Shown: positions 41,638 to 53,789, counted from the stretch's first letter. The stretch: DNA of 64,000 nucleotides from Panorpa germanica (GCA_963678705.1 OY783207.1:23596001-23660000); one strand, 5' to 3'. A program made the numbers and translations. Notes: a model not told the origin generated them from the sequence alone.

Positions 41638-44600
41638 ATGTCTAAAGTATCATTAACAAATCCTTTGAATTACATAATTGATAGACAAATTAATTCTAAA
41701 TCTAATATAAGAGTGAAATTATTTGATAATAGATTAGAAGCAGCAAAAAATTTATATAAAAAGGATTTGATATCTCACTATGGATGTGTTAATGCTATTG
41801 AATTCTCAAATGATGGAGAACTACTGGTATCAGGTTTGTTTATTATTTATTAGTTTATTATCTTAATGATTGGGAGTCCAACTTTTTTAAATGATATAAA
41901 CTGTTAAGCTATCTATTTCATTATATTTATGTGAGTAATTGTTATGATTCCAACATTTTCATTAAATAATATTATAACTATTTTAAGCTAATTTAATGTA
42001 ATGCTTGCTTATCTTCATTTAATAACAATGAAAGAAAAATAAGTGTTACATGTCACGATTGTTCTGTTATAGTTTCTCTTAAATTTTATTTTAAAATCAA
42101 TTCTTTAAGTAGTCGCAATTGGATCTTTGAGTACTATTAAATCTTTTTCTTAACATGTCTTTTTGAATTTGTATTTGTTCATATTTTTTTTAGGCGGTGA
42201 TGACAGACGTGTATTACTTTGGAAAATTCGCAATGCTCTTCTTGGACCTCCAAACTATAAACCAGCTGTTATGAAAGAAACACATCATAGCAATATATTT
42301 TGCTTGAGTTTTGATAGCCGTAATTCTAAAATATATTCAGGGGGAAATGATGATCAAGTTATGATCCATGATATTGAAACGTAAGAATCATATATTATTT
42401 ATTTAATTAGTTACATAACTAGTTTATAAGAAAGTAATCTACCTACTTATATAAGAACCCCAGTTGAACATTTTTCATTCTATATTTCCCGATATATTTT
42501 GTTCATAGTTAGTTTGTTAATTTAACAAAATTTGCTTCTTAAAGGCGAGCTGTTCGTGATGTATTTGTCCAGGAACGTTCAATTTATGGATTATCTGTTG
42601 ATCCACAAAATGATTATGTGTTCTGCACTGCTGGAGATGATGGAAGAATATTACTCTACGATTCCAGATACATAGGTATTCATTTTAAATATACATACAA
42701 CTTATACTATTAATTATTTCAATAGATAGTGGTGTTCATAACAATTCTTTTTAGATAATGTGGTCGTCGCAAAATATCACTCTCAATTTCATTCTGTAAT
42801 GTTCCACCCAGTTGAAAATCATCTTATTGTCACAGCCAACGCGAAGGAAGGAACTGCAATGTGGGATTTGCGTCGGGTTCGACGGTATGTACATCTGTGA
42901 TCCATACAAATATAAATCAATCGTCACTATTTTTTTTCTAATATTATTTCCATCTTACAGGCCATTGCTACGTTATGGAGAAATTGCATCTCAGAGTTGT
43001 ATGAGTGCCCGTTTTAATGGACTAGGAACTCAAATATTAGTCTTGCGTCGACGTCTTCCTCCAGTTTTATATGGCACTAAAAATTCCAATAGTTTATGCC
43101 AGTTTTATCATACCGAATATTATAATTCATGTACTATGAAAAGTTGTAGCTTTGCTGGACAATATGATCAGTTCGTCATGTCAGGATCCGATGATTTTAA
43201 CTTATATGTGTGGCGATTACCTTCATCTGAAGAGCTCGGTAAATTTTTAAAATAGCTGTGAAATATCTCACTGTATTACTTTTATTAAAACTACTTTTGT
43301 ATGTTCCAGAATTGAAAGATCAAACTGTCTCCAAATCGCATATGATTCTATACGGACATAGATCCATTGTGAATCAAGTTAGATATAATAATAATAATTG
43401 CTTCATAGCTTCTTCTGGTGTTGAAAAAATGATAAAGGTAAACTACTAAAAAAATAATACTTTTAGGTAATTGCTATACGTTTTAAATGTAATTACAGCT
43501 TTGGAGTCCATTTAATCTACCGGACAGTTCTGGCAGCCTTCTAGAAGAAGCTGTTGGTAACGAGAATGCAAGAAATCCATATACAAATGATGACTACACA
43601 CAAATGATGCAAGTAGGTGGACAGGTTCGTTTGTTACATTGTATATTTCTGCAACTATTATAATAAAATTTAAAAGATATTAACGTATTAACTCGTTTTC
43701 CAGTTTAATCTCAATCACGACTATAGTAGTCAGAACACTATGGAAGATTCTGTTATGATGGCTTTCTTTGATACCTTAATTCAAGAAGACATCGCTATGT
43801 GGAGTGCTGACACTACATCGTGTACTTCATCTTCAAGTAATTCCGATAACTCGAGCAGTGTTCATGACTCAACAGATACAGAAGGAAGCGGTCGGGGTGA
43901 TGATCAGAGTAATTATTATTCTTGGTTATTAATAATCGATAATACATGGTTTAATTCAAATTACAAGAGTTCGGCGGCGACTCATACTTAAAACAAGTTG
44001 TGGGGTATAAACTGTCGATATAACTAAAAAGCACTGACTTCTTTTTCTATAATATGTATAGAAGCAAATAAGATAAAATTCATTATCGTATTATAGATTT
44101 ATCCGCCGTTATAACTTCTTTTAAGTATAAGTCGCCACCGAACCATCGTAATTTGAATTATATTTAATATTTGAATCAATATTTTCAGATTTTTCCATTA
44201 ATCGACGTTTAGCTATAGCATCTAATAATGTGAATCGACCACAAAGAGCTGGGTATCCTAATCGCATAGCTTATCTTTGGGCTATGAAGAGGTCTCAACT
44301 GATGAGACTGGCTCAAAAGAAGAGAGTAGCTCATAGGTAATGTTCCATTTCATTATTTATTAGGCTATACGTATTGTTTTATTTAATGTAAGATCTATTG
44401 ACCATGTACTTTGATTTATTTTCAGTGCTCGCCGACAGAGAAATCGTCCAGCTGCTGTGCAAGGTGTAAAGAGACGAATTAATCGCACGAGCCGCTCGTT
44501 AACCGGACGTCAAGCTGTCTGGGAACAAGTAAGTTGACACTGATAGAATATGCTACGGAAGTAATGAGTTACGACTATTAAATTCATTTCCGTATTAGGC

Positions 44601-45222
44601 TCGAAATTCCAACCGGCCACGGCGTGTCAGAGGGAGTTCATTTCGGCATCGATGCTTACAATCGCGTCATAAAATGTCGGCCGCTCAGCAATCTACTAGC
44701 TCTCCAGATTTAGACGTACCCAGCACGAGTACAGGTATTACGGAAACTGGACGTCAAATATTGTTCAGACTTTTGCAAGATCAGGATTCGGATGATGACC
44801 GTTCGAATAGTAGTCCATCAAAGTCACCCGCATCCCCCGTTCGATTTGTCAACATAATACCTACCCCTCTGAACGGTAGTAATGAACAGATGGATGTTAA
44901 AACTGAAATTGATAATCGTGCCGCCATTGAATCTAATCAACAAAATACCTCAAATAGTAACGCACATATATTAAGCGGTCCTAGTAATGGAGCTTTTACA
45001 AATTCTAATTCCCTTGCCGATAGTAATTTACCAGTAGATGATACCGTGCCCTCTACGTCAGTCAATAATAACTCAATATCAGGATACAAGCCAAGGCTAA
45101 AAAAACGCAATCCCAATGAGAAGAAAAGTGAAGGGGACAGTAATAGCAATTGGTTGAGTTATCAACATAAAATCAAAATGAGAAAGATATACCTAGAGAT
45201 GATCGATTCAGATTCTAATTAG
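41638..45222 (+). CDS. DCAF5: DDB1- and CUL4-associated factor 5
   Basis: DCAF5 (WDR22) is a WD40 substrate receptor for CUL4-DDB1 ubiquitin ligases. Eleven exons join in frame to 751 residues: 41638-41833, 42194-42380, 42545-42675, 42755-42884, 42961-43238, 43310-43437, 43499-43624, 43704-43908, 44189-44336, 44426-44528, 44599-45222. The N-terminal half is a WD propeller, with GGDDRRVLLWKIR, SGGNDDQVMIHDIE, AGDDGRILLYDSR and GTAMWDLRRVRR. The last carries the WDxR box used to dock on DDB1. GSDDFNLYVWRLP and IKLWSPFNLPD complete it. An acidic/Ser-rich stretch then a strongly Arg-rich segment (RRQRNRPAAVQGVKRRINR) lead to a disordered, Ser/Asn-rich tail. These match the long C-terminal region of DCAF5. 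Confidence 0.93.
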
Positions 45223-45740
45223 TTTTATATTTATTTTTAAAAAAGTTTCAATAATTATTTTTCGCTGAATATTTAAGTGACTGAACTCTTCATCATTTTT
45301 TTTTTGTAAATGTATATATATTTTGTGTTAAGTTATGTTTTAATTTTAGGTCTATTGAGTTTTAAAAAATTCTATAAAATATTTAAAGTTCATACTAAAG
45401 TCATGTTTACAATTAATATATAATTTTGTATGTAATCAAATAAGAATCTAAAAATGAAATATATATATGTAAAATATTTTGCGCTTTTGATTGGCGCTAC
45501 CACATTATAGTCAGTCAATTAAATTGTGGCTTGTAATAGTTTTTGGAGATCCTTACAGGGCTTATACTGTCTTATACCGAAGGACTAGAATGTCGAGAAT
45601 AGCTGACGTAGAAATTCATTGATGTAAGTTTCGCTTAAATTTAATTACGTAATACTGCAACGTTTCTGTTACCAAATATAACTAAAAGCTTAGCTTGCAA
45701 TTTTTGCAAACAATAATGAAATCATTTTATTTTATTTCAG

Positions 45741-45924
45741 GAAAGGTGGATTCCCAGTGATTTTGGAAAATACTACGGTCGTTCTGTGTTCGAAGGCTCC
45801 GTCTCGAAATGCACCTGGTTCCGAAACTTGGGCCCTGCAATGAGGTGAGCAATAAATAAAATATTATTTATAATATTCGTTACATTAAATCCTAATCTTC
45901 TGTATTAGGTTGTTTAAAGCCTAA
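45741..45924 (+). other. Orphan exon-like segment, unrecognised
   Basis: A 104-bp segment, 45741-45844, lies between a good acceptor (TTTATTTCAG) and a good donor (AG|GTGAGC). It is fully open in one frame and reads ERWIPSDFGKYYGRS... then CTWFRNLGPAM. Joined to an acceptor at 45908 it would end LFKA-stop at 45922-45924. An upstream non-coding-looking exon may span about 45556-45622 (acceptor CTTACAG, donor GTAAGT). I do not recognise the protein. It could be the tail of a longer gene, an alternative end for DCAF5 transcripts, or chance. Confidence 0.3.
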
Positions 45925-46253
45925 AATTGACGAAGGCATATTTTAAATCCCACTATTTTAGCTACGGACTTGATCCAACTAAATATAAATTATTAGAATA
46001 TCATTTATAGTTTGTGAGATACAAGCACAACAAATTTTGCCATTTATTTGGTCGGTAGAATTATCGTGGAACATTTCCTATTTAGAATTTTCGTATTTAA
46101 AGAAGTATTTAGATAAAATAATTTATTTTCTTTGTAAAATATCACTGGAGCTGTTGTTATTTATTCTAGTTAGCCTATTTTATTGTTTTGTTTTTATTAC
46201 TTTTTTGCTCAAAATTACCGCATAACGGTAAAGTCTAGTTGTACTTGAAGACA

Positions 46254-48222
46254 ATGTTAAGAAAACGAATAAAGAATGTCGAAGAGATACGAGAAAAAAA
46301 TGAAGAAATTGTAAGTTTTATGTAAAAGTCTTAATGATTAATCTTAATAATGAATAATCTTAAATGATTAATAAAAGGGAATCACTAATTTTTATTGTTC
46401 AGTAATACTTACAGACTATGCTTTTTTTGCATTAAACTATTAACAGAAATTGAAAAATCGTTGTGAGAATATTTGGGGAATCTCTTTTTAGTAGAAACTT
46501 GCGTAGTTATGAAACTTCTGTAAATTTAATATGGTTTTAATAAATTATATTAATGAACAAATTATTTTTTTCAGGTACAAGAAACGCGGAAGAGAAATAG
46601 TAAAAACAAGAACGAAAAAAATGGCAATAAAATAATGAATATTCTACACACATTTCTCGATCTGCGTCATCCAAATGGTTTCATATTATTTTCGACAATA
46701 GTTTTCACGTTGGGTTATATATTTTCTGATATAAACTGTAATAATAAACTAATAGAAAATATTTTCGAACAAAATGAAACATATATGGCAACAGAAGTAG
46801 AGGGAAAACCTACATATTGGTTTTACGTAAAAAATAATTTTACTGGACACTTGTCGCATGTCGAAACGGTTTTAGATCGAATAGGCTTCGTCCGGAAGAG
46901 TCATTTGATGAATGAGTCAAATTGGGATCTATTGTGGACCCATGATTACCCCTTCATTAAATTGTATCCATTGATAAACAATCTCCAGCCGCACCAAAAG
47001 GTGAACCACTTTCCCGGATCAGGATACATTACAAATAAGATCGATCTGTCCATCTCAGAACACCGCTACTTACCTCCATCCTTCCGAATTCCGGAAGATA
47101 TTGAGGAGTTTCAAGCGTACGCAAAAGAGAACCCGGATGCTGTATTTGTGCAGAAGCATAACCAACACAGAGGAGTTGAAGTTAGATATATTGATGAATT
47201 GGATCTAGAAAATAACGAAACTTTTATTCAAAAATATGTTGATAAACCATATTTGATAGACGGACATAAGTTCGTCATAGGAGTTTATGTGATAATAACA
47301 TCGGTTGATCCTTTAAGGGTTTACATATACAACGGTGATATTTTTTTTAGATTTTGTCTACTTAAATACCATCCATTTGACCCCGACATTCTTGAAAAAT
47401 ATGTTATAGCTAATGATTATCTGCCAACGTGGGAGGTCCCGTCCTTGTCGCAGTACTTCACTGCTTTAGGATATGGAATGAGGGATAGCTTTGACGTTTA
47501 TGTGGAAAATAAAGGGGGTGGTCCACGAAAAGTATGGGACCAAATAGAAGAATCCATTGCAGAAATAATATTAATGAAAGAGGAATTGATTGTTAATATA
47601 ACTCAGAGATTTAAATCGTCCCGAAATTTCTTTGAGCTGATGCGATTTGATTTTCTTTTAGATGAAGACTTGCGACCTTATTTAATGGAAGCTAATATGA
47701 GCCCGAGTTTGAGCTCGGCTCATTTTAAACCTAACAGCCTTTTATATGAGCAAGTTTTGTTTAACTTGCTGAGTTTGGTGGGAATCAGCAATCACGTAAG
47801 GAAGCCGTCTTTAGGGAAAAGGTAATTTCAATTGTCTGTAATGATTATTGTGTTTATTGTATGTGTATTATTATTATTTAACGATTTAAATTTATTACAG
47901 AACTCTAGGCGAGGAGTTAATGCTGTCATCAGAAAAGAATATAATGGTCAACGCAAACATTTGCGCAACCAATAATTGTTTATCCAGCTGTAGTGCTCCA
48001 GAATGCAGCCTCTGTAGACCATGCTTGGAGCCAGGCATGATAGAATCTTTTCATGAGGCATTTAGAGAGCATATAAATAGGCATCAATGCAAGAGGATAT
48101 TTCCACCACCGATGACCGAGGATGTGTTAACAGAAGAATACCTGGAACTGTTCACGCCAAGGAACCAAATAATGATGAAATGGTTCAACGCCAAGTGCAG
48201 AGAAGACTCCAGCTGGTGTTAG
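46254..48222 (+). CDS. TTLL15: TTLL15-like protein, array copy 1
   Basis: A tubulin-tyrosine-ligase-like ATP-grasp protein. Exons 46254-46310, 46575-47821 and 47901-48222 join in frame to 541 residues. A Lys/Arg-rich N-terminal tail (about 1-45) precedes one membrane helix (HPNGFILFSTIVFTLGYIF). The TTL domain follows: QKVNHFPGSGYITNK, ATP-loop lysine in VFVQKHNQHRGVE, FIQKYVDKPYLIDGHKF, then FDFLLDEDLRPYLMEANMSP with the metal-binding Asp, Glu and Asn. The last exon is Cys-rich (CSAPECSLCRPCLEP) and ends EDSSWC. Sequons NET, NFT and NES lie after the helix. Unlike copy 2 and the others, the conserved HKFDIGVY reads HKFVIGVY. The first exon sits close to a breakpoint where copy 2 has extra upstream DNA. 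Confidence 0.88.
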
Positions 48223-48937
48223 CGAATCATTACCACAGTCATCGTTAGCGAACATTTATTTTATGAGTATTTAAATAATACTATATTTTTAGTTATTGAT
48301 TTTGTTACAGAGATAAATTTATATATTCTTGTTTTTTTTTATTAATGATTAACATTTCTTATTTAGAATTTTCGTATTTAAACAAGTATTTAGATAAAAT
48401 AATTTATTTTCTTTGTAAAATATCACTGGAGCTGTTGTTATGTATTCTAGTTAGCCTATTTTTCAAATCACTTATTTAATAACATTTATTGTTTTGTTTT
48501 TATTACTTTGAAATTTTATTCAAAATTTTAATTTGACTTACCATAAAGTAAATTTCTTTTTCTTAAAATTATAGATATATATCTATAAAAATGTTTGCTA
48601 TATTTAATAATATATAATTTGCTAAATACTTCTAACTGTTAAAACTTGAGTTTTCTGATTGTGGATACTTTCGTAATATTGTGAACACACCTGTATATAT
48701 GTTTGACCTACAAATGGACTTGTATGTAGAAAACCATTCATCAGCATTATTTAAAGAATAATGCATAGGTGTAATTGTTGTAAAAAGACATTTTTACAAG
48801 CAGTAGTACTTACGACGGCATTGCGATATATATAGTTAAACGCGAGCTAAAACTTATTGTTCTCAACAGGTGAACGTGTCGGGAATTGTGAATCCAATTT
48901 ACCGCATAACGGTAAAGTCTGGTTGTACTTCAAGACA

Positions 48938-50944
48938 ATGTTAAGAAAAAGAACAAAGAATGTCGAAGAGATACGAGAAAAAAATGAGGAAATTGTAAGT
49001 TTTATGTAAAAGTCTTTATGTTAAATGATTAATAAAAGGGAATCACTGATTTTTATTGTTCAGTAATACTTCTTTGAAATAGTTCTTGCATTAACTATAT
49101 ATTTTGATTAGGGAGTGATATGTATCTGTGTCAGACTATGCTTTAGGCGTAATACTTTTGTTGCGTTAAACTATTAACAGAAATTGAAAAATCGTTGTGA
49201 GAATATTTGGGGAATCTCTTTTTAGTAGAAACTTGCGTAGTTATGAGACTATAATATGTTTTTAATAAATTATAATAATGAACAAATTATTTTTTTCAGG
49301 TACAAGAAACGCGGAAGAAAAATAGTAAAAATAAGAACGAAAAAAATGGCAATAACATAATGAATATTCTACACACATTTCTCGATCTGCGTCATCCAAA
49401 TGGTTTCATATTATTTTCGACAATAGTTTTCACGCTGGGTTATATATTTTCTGATATAAACTGTAATAATAAACTAATAGAAAATATTTTCGAACAAAAT
49501 GAAACATATATGGCAACAGAAGTAGAGGGAAAACCTACATATTGGTTTTACGTAAAAAATAATTTTACTGGACACTTGTCGCATGTCGAAACGGTTTTAG
49601 ATCGAATAGGCTTCGTCCGGAAGAGTCATTTGATGAATGAGTCAAATTGGGATCTATTGTGGGCCCATGATTACCCCTTCATTAAATTGTATCCATTGAT
49701 AAACAATCTCCAGCCGCACCAAAAGGTGAACCACTTTCCCGGATCAGGATTCATCACAAATAAGATCGATCTGTCCATCTCAGAACACCGCTACTTACCT
49801 CCATCCTTCCGAATTCCGGAAGATATTGAGGAGTTTCAAACGTACGCAAAAGAGAACCCGGATGCTGTATTTGTGCAGAAGCACAACCAACACAGAGGGG
49901 TTGAAGTTAGATATATTGATGAATTGGATCTAGAAAATAACGAAACTTTCATTCAAAAATATGTTGATAAACCATATTTGATAGATGGACATAAGTTCGA
50001 CATAGGAGTTTATGTGATAATAACATCGGTTGATCCTTTAAGGGTTTACATATACAATGGTGATATTTTGTTTAGATTTTGTCCAATTAAATACCATCCA
50101 TTTGACCCCGACATTCTTGATAAATACGTCATAGCTAATGACTATCTGCCAACGTGGGAGGTCCCGTCCCTCTCGCAGTACTTCACTGCTTTTGGATATG
50201 GAATGAGGGATAGCTTTAATGTTTATGTGGAAAATAAAGGGGGTGATCCACGAAAAGTTTGGGTCCAAATAGAAGAAGCCATTGCAGAAATAATATTAAT
50301 GAAAGAGGAATTGATTGTTAATGTAACCCAGAGATTTAAATCGTCCCGAAATTTCTTTGAGATGATGCGATTTGATTTTCTTTTAGATGAAGACTTGCGA
50401 CCTTATTTAATGGAAGCTAATATGAGCCCAAATTTGAGTTCGGCTCATTTTAAACCTAACAGCCTTTTATATGAGCAAGTTTTGTTTAACTTGCTGAGTT
50501 TGGTGGGAATCAGCAATCACGTAAGGAAGCCGTCTTTAGGAAAAAGGTAATTTCAATTGTCTGTAATGATTATTATGATTATTGTATGTGTATTATTATT
50601 ATTTAACAAGTTAAATTTATTACAGAACTCTAGGCGAGGAGTTAATGCTATCATCAGAGAAGAATATAATGGTCAACGCAAATATTTGCGCAACCAATAA
50701 TTGTTTATCCAGCTGTAGTGCTCCAGAATGCAGCCTCTGTAGACCATGCTTGGAGCCAGGCATGATAGAATCTTTTCATGAGGCATTTAGAGAGCATATG
50801 AATAGGCATCAATGCAAGAGGATATTTCCACCACCGATGACCGATGTGTTAACAGAAGAATATCTGGAACTGTTCACGCCAAGGAACCAAATAATGATGA
50901 AATGGTTCAACGCCAAGTGCAGAGAAGACTCCAGCTGGTGTTAG
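48938..50944 (+). CDS. TTLL15: TTLL15-like protein, array copy 2
   Basis: Exons 48938-48994, 49300-50546 and 50626-50944 give 540 residues with the same layout as copy 1 and near-identity in exons and introns. Here HKFDIGVYVIITS keeps the Asp that copy 1 has lost, and the metal site reads LMEANMSPNLSS. The ATP-loop lysine is in VFVQKHNQHRGVEV. A 3-bp deletion in the last exon changes TEDVLTEEY to TDVLTEEY. About 390 bp directly upstream (about 48520-48900), probably including the promoter, have no counterpart before copy 1. The genomic duplication unit therefore covers about 46071-48260 against 48351-50990. Confidence 0.88.
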
Positions 50945-51486
50945 CGAATGTTTATTTTATAAGTATTTAAATAATACTATATTTTTAGTTATTGATTTTG
51001 TTACAAAGATAAATTTATATATTCTTGTTCTTGTATTTGACCTTTTTTTTTATTAATGATATCCAACGAACAGAATTATGTAATAGTTTAAAAGTATCTA
51101 TTACTATATATTATGTGTTAATTTAATACATGTTATTTTTTAAATTATTTGAATTACAATTATTTGAAAATGCCGCATATATTAAATTAAAGATGGCGCA
51201 TTTTTAATACTTTTGGATTTGTAATACAGATGGCTCTAATAAGTGTGAAGTGGGCATTATTATCTGCGCCTGCGCTTAACATGTGAGATGGTAATGTCAA
51301 TTACTGTCAAAATTAAAATGGCGGATAGTAATTATATAGAAAGTAGAGCAATTAGATTAAAAATGTGCAAAATAAGATTAAAGATTAGATTTAATTAAAT
51401 TATGTTTAAAATATAGGTGTTGTGTTACTAAGCAAGTAACTGTACATTTATAAAACACATTTGTTTAACATTGTACTGTAATAAAC

Positions 51487-52790
51487 ATGAGTAACACATG
51501 TTATCTAGCGACAGGAGTTGGTCGAGGACTTCAACATGAAGAGACTTTTATTACCGATAACAAAGTGTACAAGGATGATATCTAATTACAACACGTCAAA
51601 ATCTTGTTATGGAATAGGTGAGTTAGCAAATATTCATAATTTGAGCATAAATATTCGATTAGAATTTCGCTTATAGTTTGTAAAGGAATGAGGTATTAGA
51701 TTACCAAAGTTTTATATGTTTTACCTCATAGTTATGTTTTTCCTGATCTTATACTTGCACTTGTGTTTACATAGATTTTTAATTTCAGATTTCTGAGCGG
51801 TTTTAGTTAATGTAATTGAGGCATCTCCTAATCACCTAATGTATTTGAGGCATCGTTTTGACTGGGGGAGAAACTCTAGAGAAAACTCAAGTAAGTTTTA
51901 TATGTTTTACCTCATAGTTATGTTTTTCCTGATCTTATACTTGCACTTGTGTTTACATAGATTTTTAATTTCAGATTTCTGAGCGGTTTTAGTTAATGTA
52001 ATTGAGGCATCTCCTAATCACCTAATGTATTTGAGGCATCGTTTTGACTGGGGGAGAAACTCTAGAGAAAACTCAAGTAAGTTCTATCGTGTATTTTAGG
52101 AAATATTTGAATTGGTTTTATTTTGAATTAATAAGCAGGACTGTTGTAATGGTACACTTGGTGTATATAGATAGGTTAGAATGACAATACTCACTGCAAT
52201 ATGGTGATATTATGTGTTTATTATAATAAAGCGTTTATTAAGTGGGTAACTCCTCTATTTGTTGTTTCAGATTATAAACATGGGGTCTCGCAAAAGTTTT
52301 TGTCAACTCGATTCAAGGTTGTCCTCGTGATTTAATCCAGACGTTAATGTAGATGCATATATATTAGGCGCAAGATTGTAGTTATGTCACCTGGAGATCT
52401 TCTGATGTAAGTTACATTTGTAGTAGCTATTTTTTCAAGATAAGAGGTCTAAATCATTAAAATTGATTAACGAAATGCTAAGAATCAGCTCATCTAAATA
52501 GTCAGAAAATATTATTTAACAGCTTTTGTTGCATGACGTGATTTAGACCCCTATTTTGAAACTGTTTATGCGTCCGTTAACTTGGGGCACCTTTTTAAAA
52601 GCCTAAACCTAAAGTGTATTCCATCTCCTAAATGTTTCTATTTGTTTCAGGATGCTCTTTCAAAATTTCTTTGGAGATACGTTTGGTGATGACAAGAGAG
52701 AAATTAGTAATGAACATAACTAATGTATATGTATGTAACTACTATATATAAAAATATTTAAATAAAAAATACAGTTTTTCAATATTTCAG
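51487..52790 (+). ncRNA. Candidate spliced non-coding transcript
   Basis: Five exon-like blocks have good splice sites but no shared long frame: one ending at 51617 (TAG|GTGAGT), then 51789-51890, 51975-52076, 52271-52406 and 52651 to a poly(A) signal AATAAA at 52761-52766. Each acceptor is a TTTCAG-type site, and the internal donors read GTAAGT. Only tiny frames exist: a 32-codon frame from ATG 51487 and a 31-codon frame crossing the 52406/52651 junction (MSPGDLLMMLFQNFFGDTFG...). It could be a long non-coding RNA, a smORF gene or a decayed gene. The exact 5' end is not known. Confidence 0.4.
51708..52079 (+). repeat. Perfect 186-bp tandem duplication including an exon
   Basis: Two adjacent copies, 51708-51893 and 51894-52079, show no difference on letter-by-letter reading. 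Each carries intron end, acceptor, the 102-bp exon and the donor CAAGTAAG. The identity implies a very recent event or an assembly artefact. Confidence 0.9.
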
Positions 52791-53161
52791 TAATTCAGTA
52801 ATTTTTTTTTTAATGAATAAATATTTTTTTGATTAATTTATTGATTAATTTTTTTTTAATTAATTAATTTAATTTAATTAATTTTTGATTAATTAATTAA
52901 ACGCTCATTTTAATCAATTGTACAGGAGTGAATGTAACTAAATGTAAAACGCAACATTTTACTTCTGCCACCGCAATATAGATGGCCTGTCGGCGTGATT
53001 ACTAGGATATACAATATAGATGGCACCAGTAGTATTTTTAAATCTATATATACTCATGCATTGTAAGAATCTCTTCAGTGTAGCTTTGGCTACTCGACTG
53101 AAAGGGAGGGTAGGCGTGCCGTTTTTTCTAAAATATATTTACGTATATATTAAGTATGTTG

Positions 53162-53380
53162 ATTAAAATTGTAAAGGCGACCTACGGTCGCCTTTACAAT
53201 TTTAATGAAGGGGCCTGTGGCCCCTTCATGCACTCGCGCAGCGAGTGCATAAACGTTTTTGGTGTACACGCGTAGCGTGTACACCATATAAAACCGAGGG
53301 CCGCGGCCCTCGGTTTTATATAAATATATAGTAAAGCAATAGGAGGACCTTCGGTCCTCCTATTGCTTTACTATATATTT
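53162..53380. repeat. Array of six perfect hairpins with 2-3 base loops
   Basis: Arms and loops are: 53162-53182/53186-53206 (21 bp, TAC); 53205-53215/53219-53229 (11 bp, TGT); 53228-53237/53241-53250 (10 bp, GCA); 53261-53271/53275-53285 (11 bp, GTA); 53286-53302/53305-53321 (17 bp, GC); 53322-53349/53353-53380 (28 bp, TTC). Hairpins abut or overlap by two bases, and the only gap is 10 bp holding AAACGTTT. Stem tips are GC-rich in an AT-rich setting, and arm sequences differ from one another. No frame or known element explains it. Confidence 0.92.
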
Positions 53381-53470
53381 ACCTCGTCTATCAATATTGA
53401 TACTATATATATGTATATATATAATATAAGCTAACTATATTCAAATCGACGTTTTAATCTTCCTATCGCA

Positions 53471-53690
53471 AGAGCTGCCGTGGCTCAAGCGGTAGCGTCA
53501 CCGCCCCACATTTCGTCGATCCGCGTTCGATCCCAGACCCCCGCCATGCTATAAAGAAAATCTCATATAACCCTGCGATCGCACTACAAGCCCCGCCCCC
53601 TCCCCCCCCGCTAGGAACGCTCCCTGAGTATGGCCGAGGCACAACCCCCCCACAACCCCATACAAAAATGCTGCGAAAAAAAAAATTATT
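53471..53690 (+). mobile_element. tRNA-derived SINE
   Basis: The head contains an RNA polymerase III A box (TGGCTCAAGCGG, 53481-53492) and B box (GTTCGATCC, 53525-53533) at tRNA-like spacing. It is followed by a C-rich unrelated body and an A-rich tail (GCTGCGAAAAAAAAAA then ATTATTAAAAA). The head cannot fold as a functional tRNA over its full length. A C-rich tract lies at about 53594-53612. It transposes with LINE machinery supplied in trans, and no second copy is seen in this window. Confidence 0.75.
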
Positions 53691-53789
53691 AAAAAACAGA
53701 AGCAAACTTTTGCCATTTTTTTTTTAAATTAAAAATATATTTTTTTTAAATTATTTTATTTCTATGTTACTTTACAATATTCGATACTA

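Noticed and set aside
53162-53380. CRISPR array or bacterial-type terminators
   Set aside because: There is no repeated unit with spacers: the stems differ in sequence. The host is eukaryotic, and no adjacent prokaryotic genes or T-tracts follow the stems.
53471-53545. tRNA gene
   Set aside because: A and B boxes are present but the acceptor and anticodon stems do not pair and an unrelated body with A-tail follows, so it is a SINE head.
53463-53705. 80-codon minus-strand frame rich in Gly
   Set aside because: It overlays the SINE head, its C-rich body and A-tail, so its composition follows from the element.
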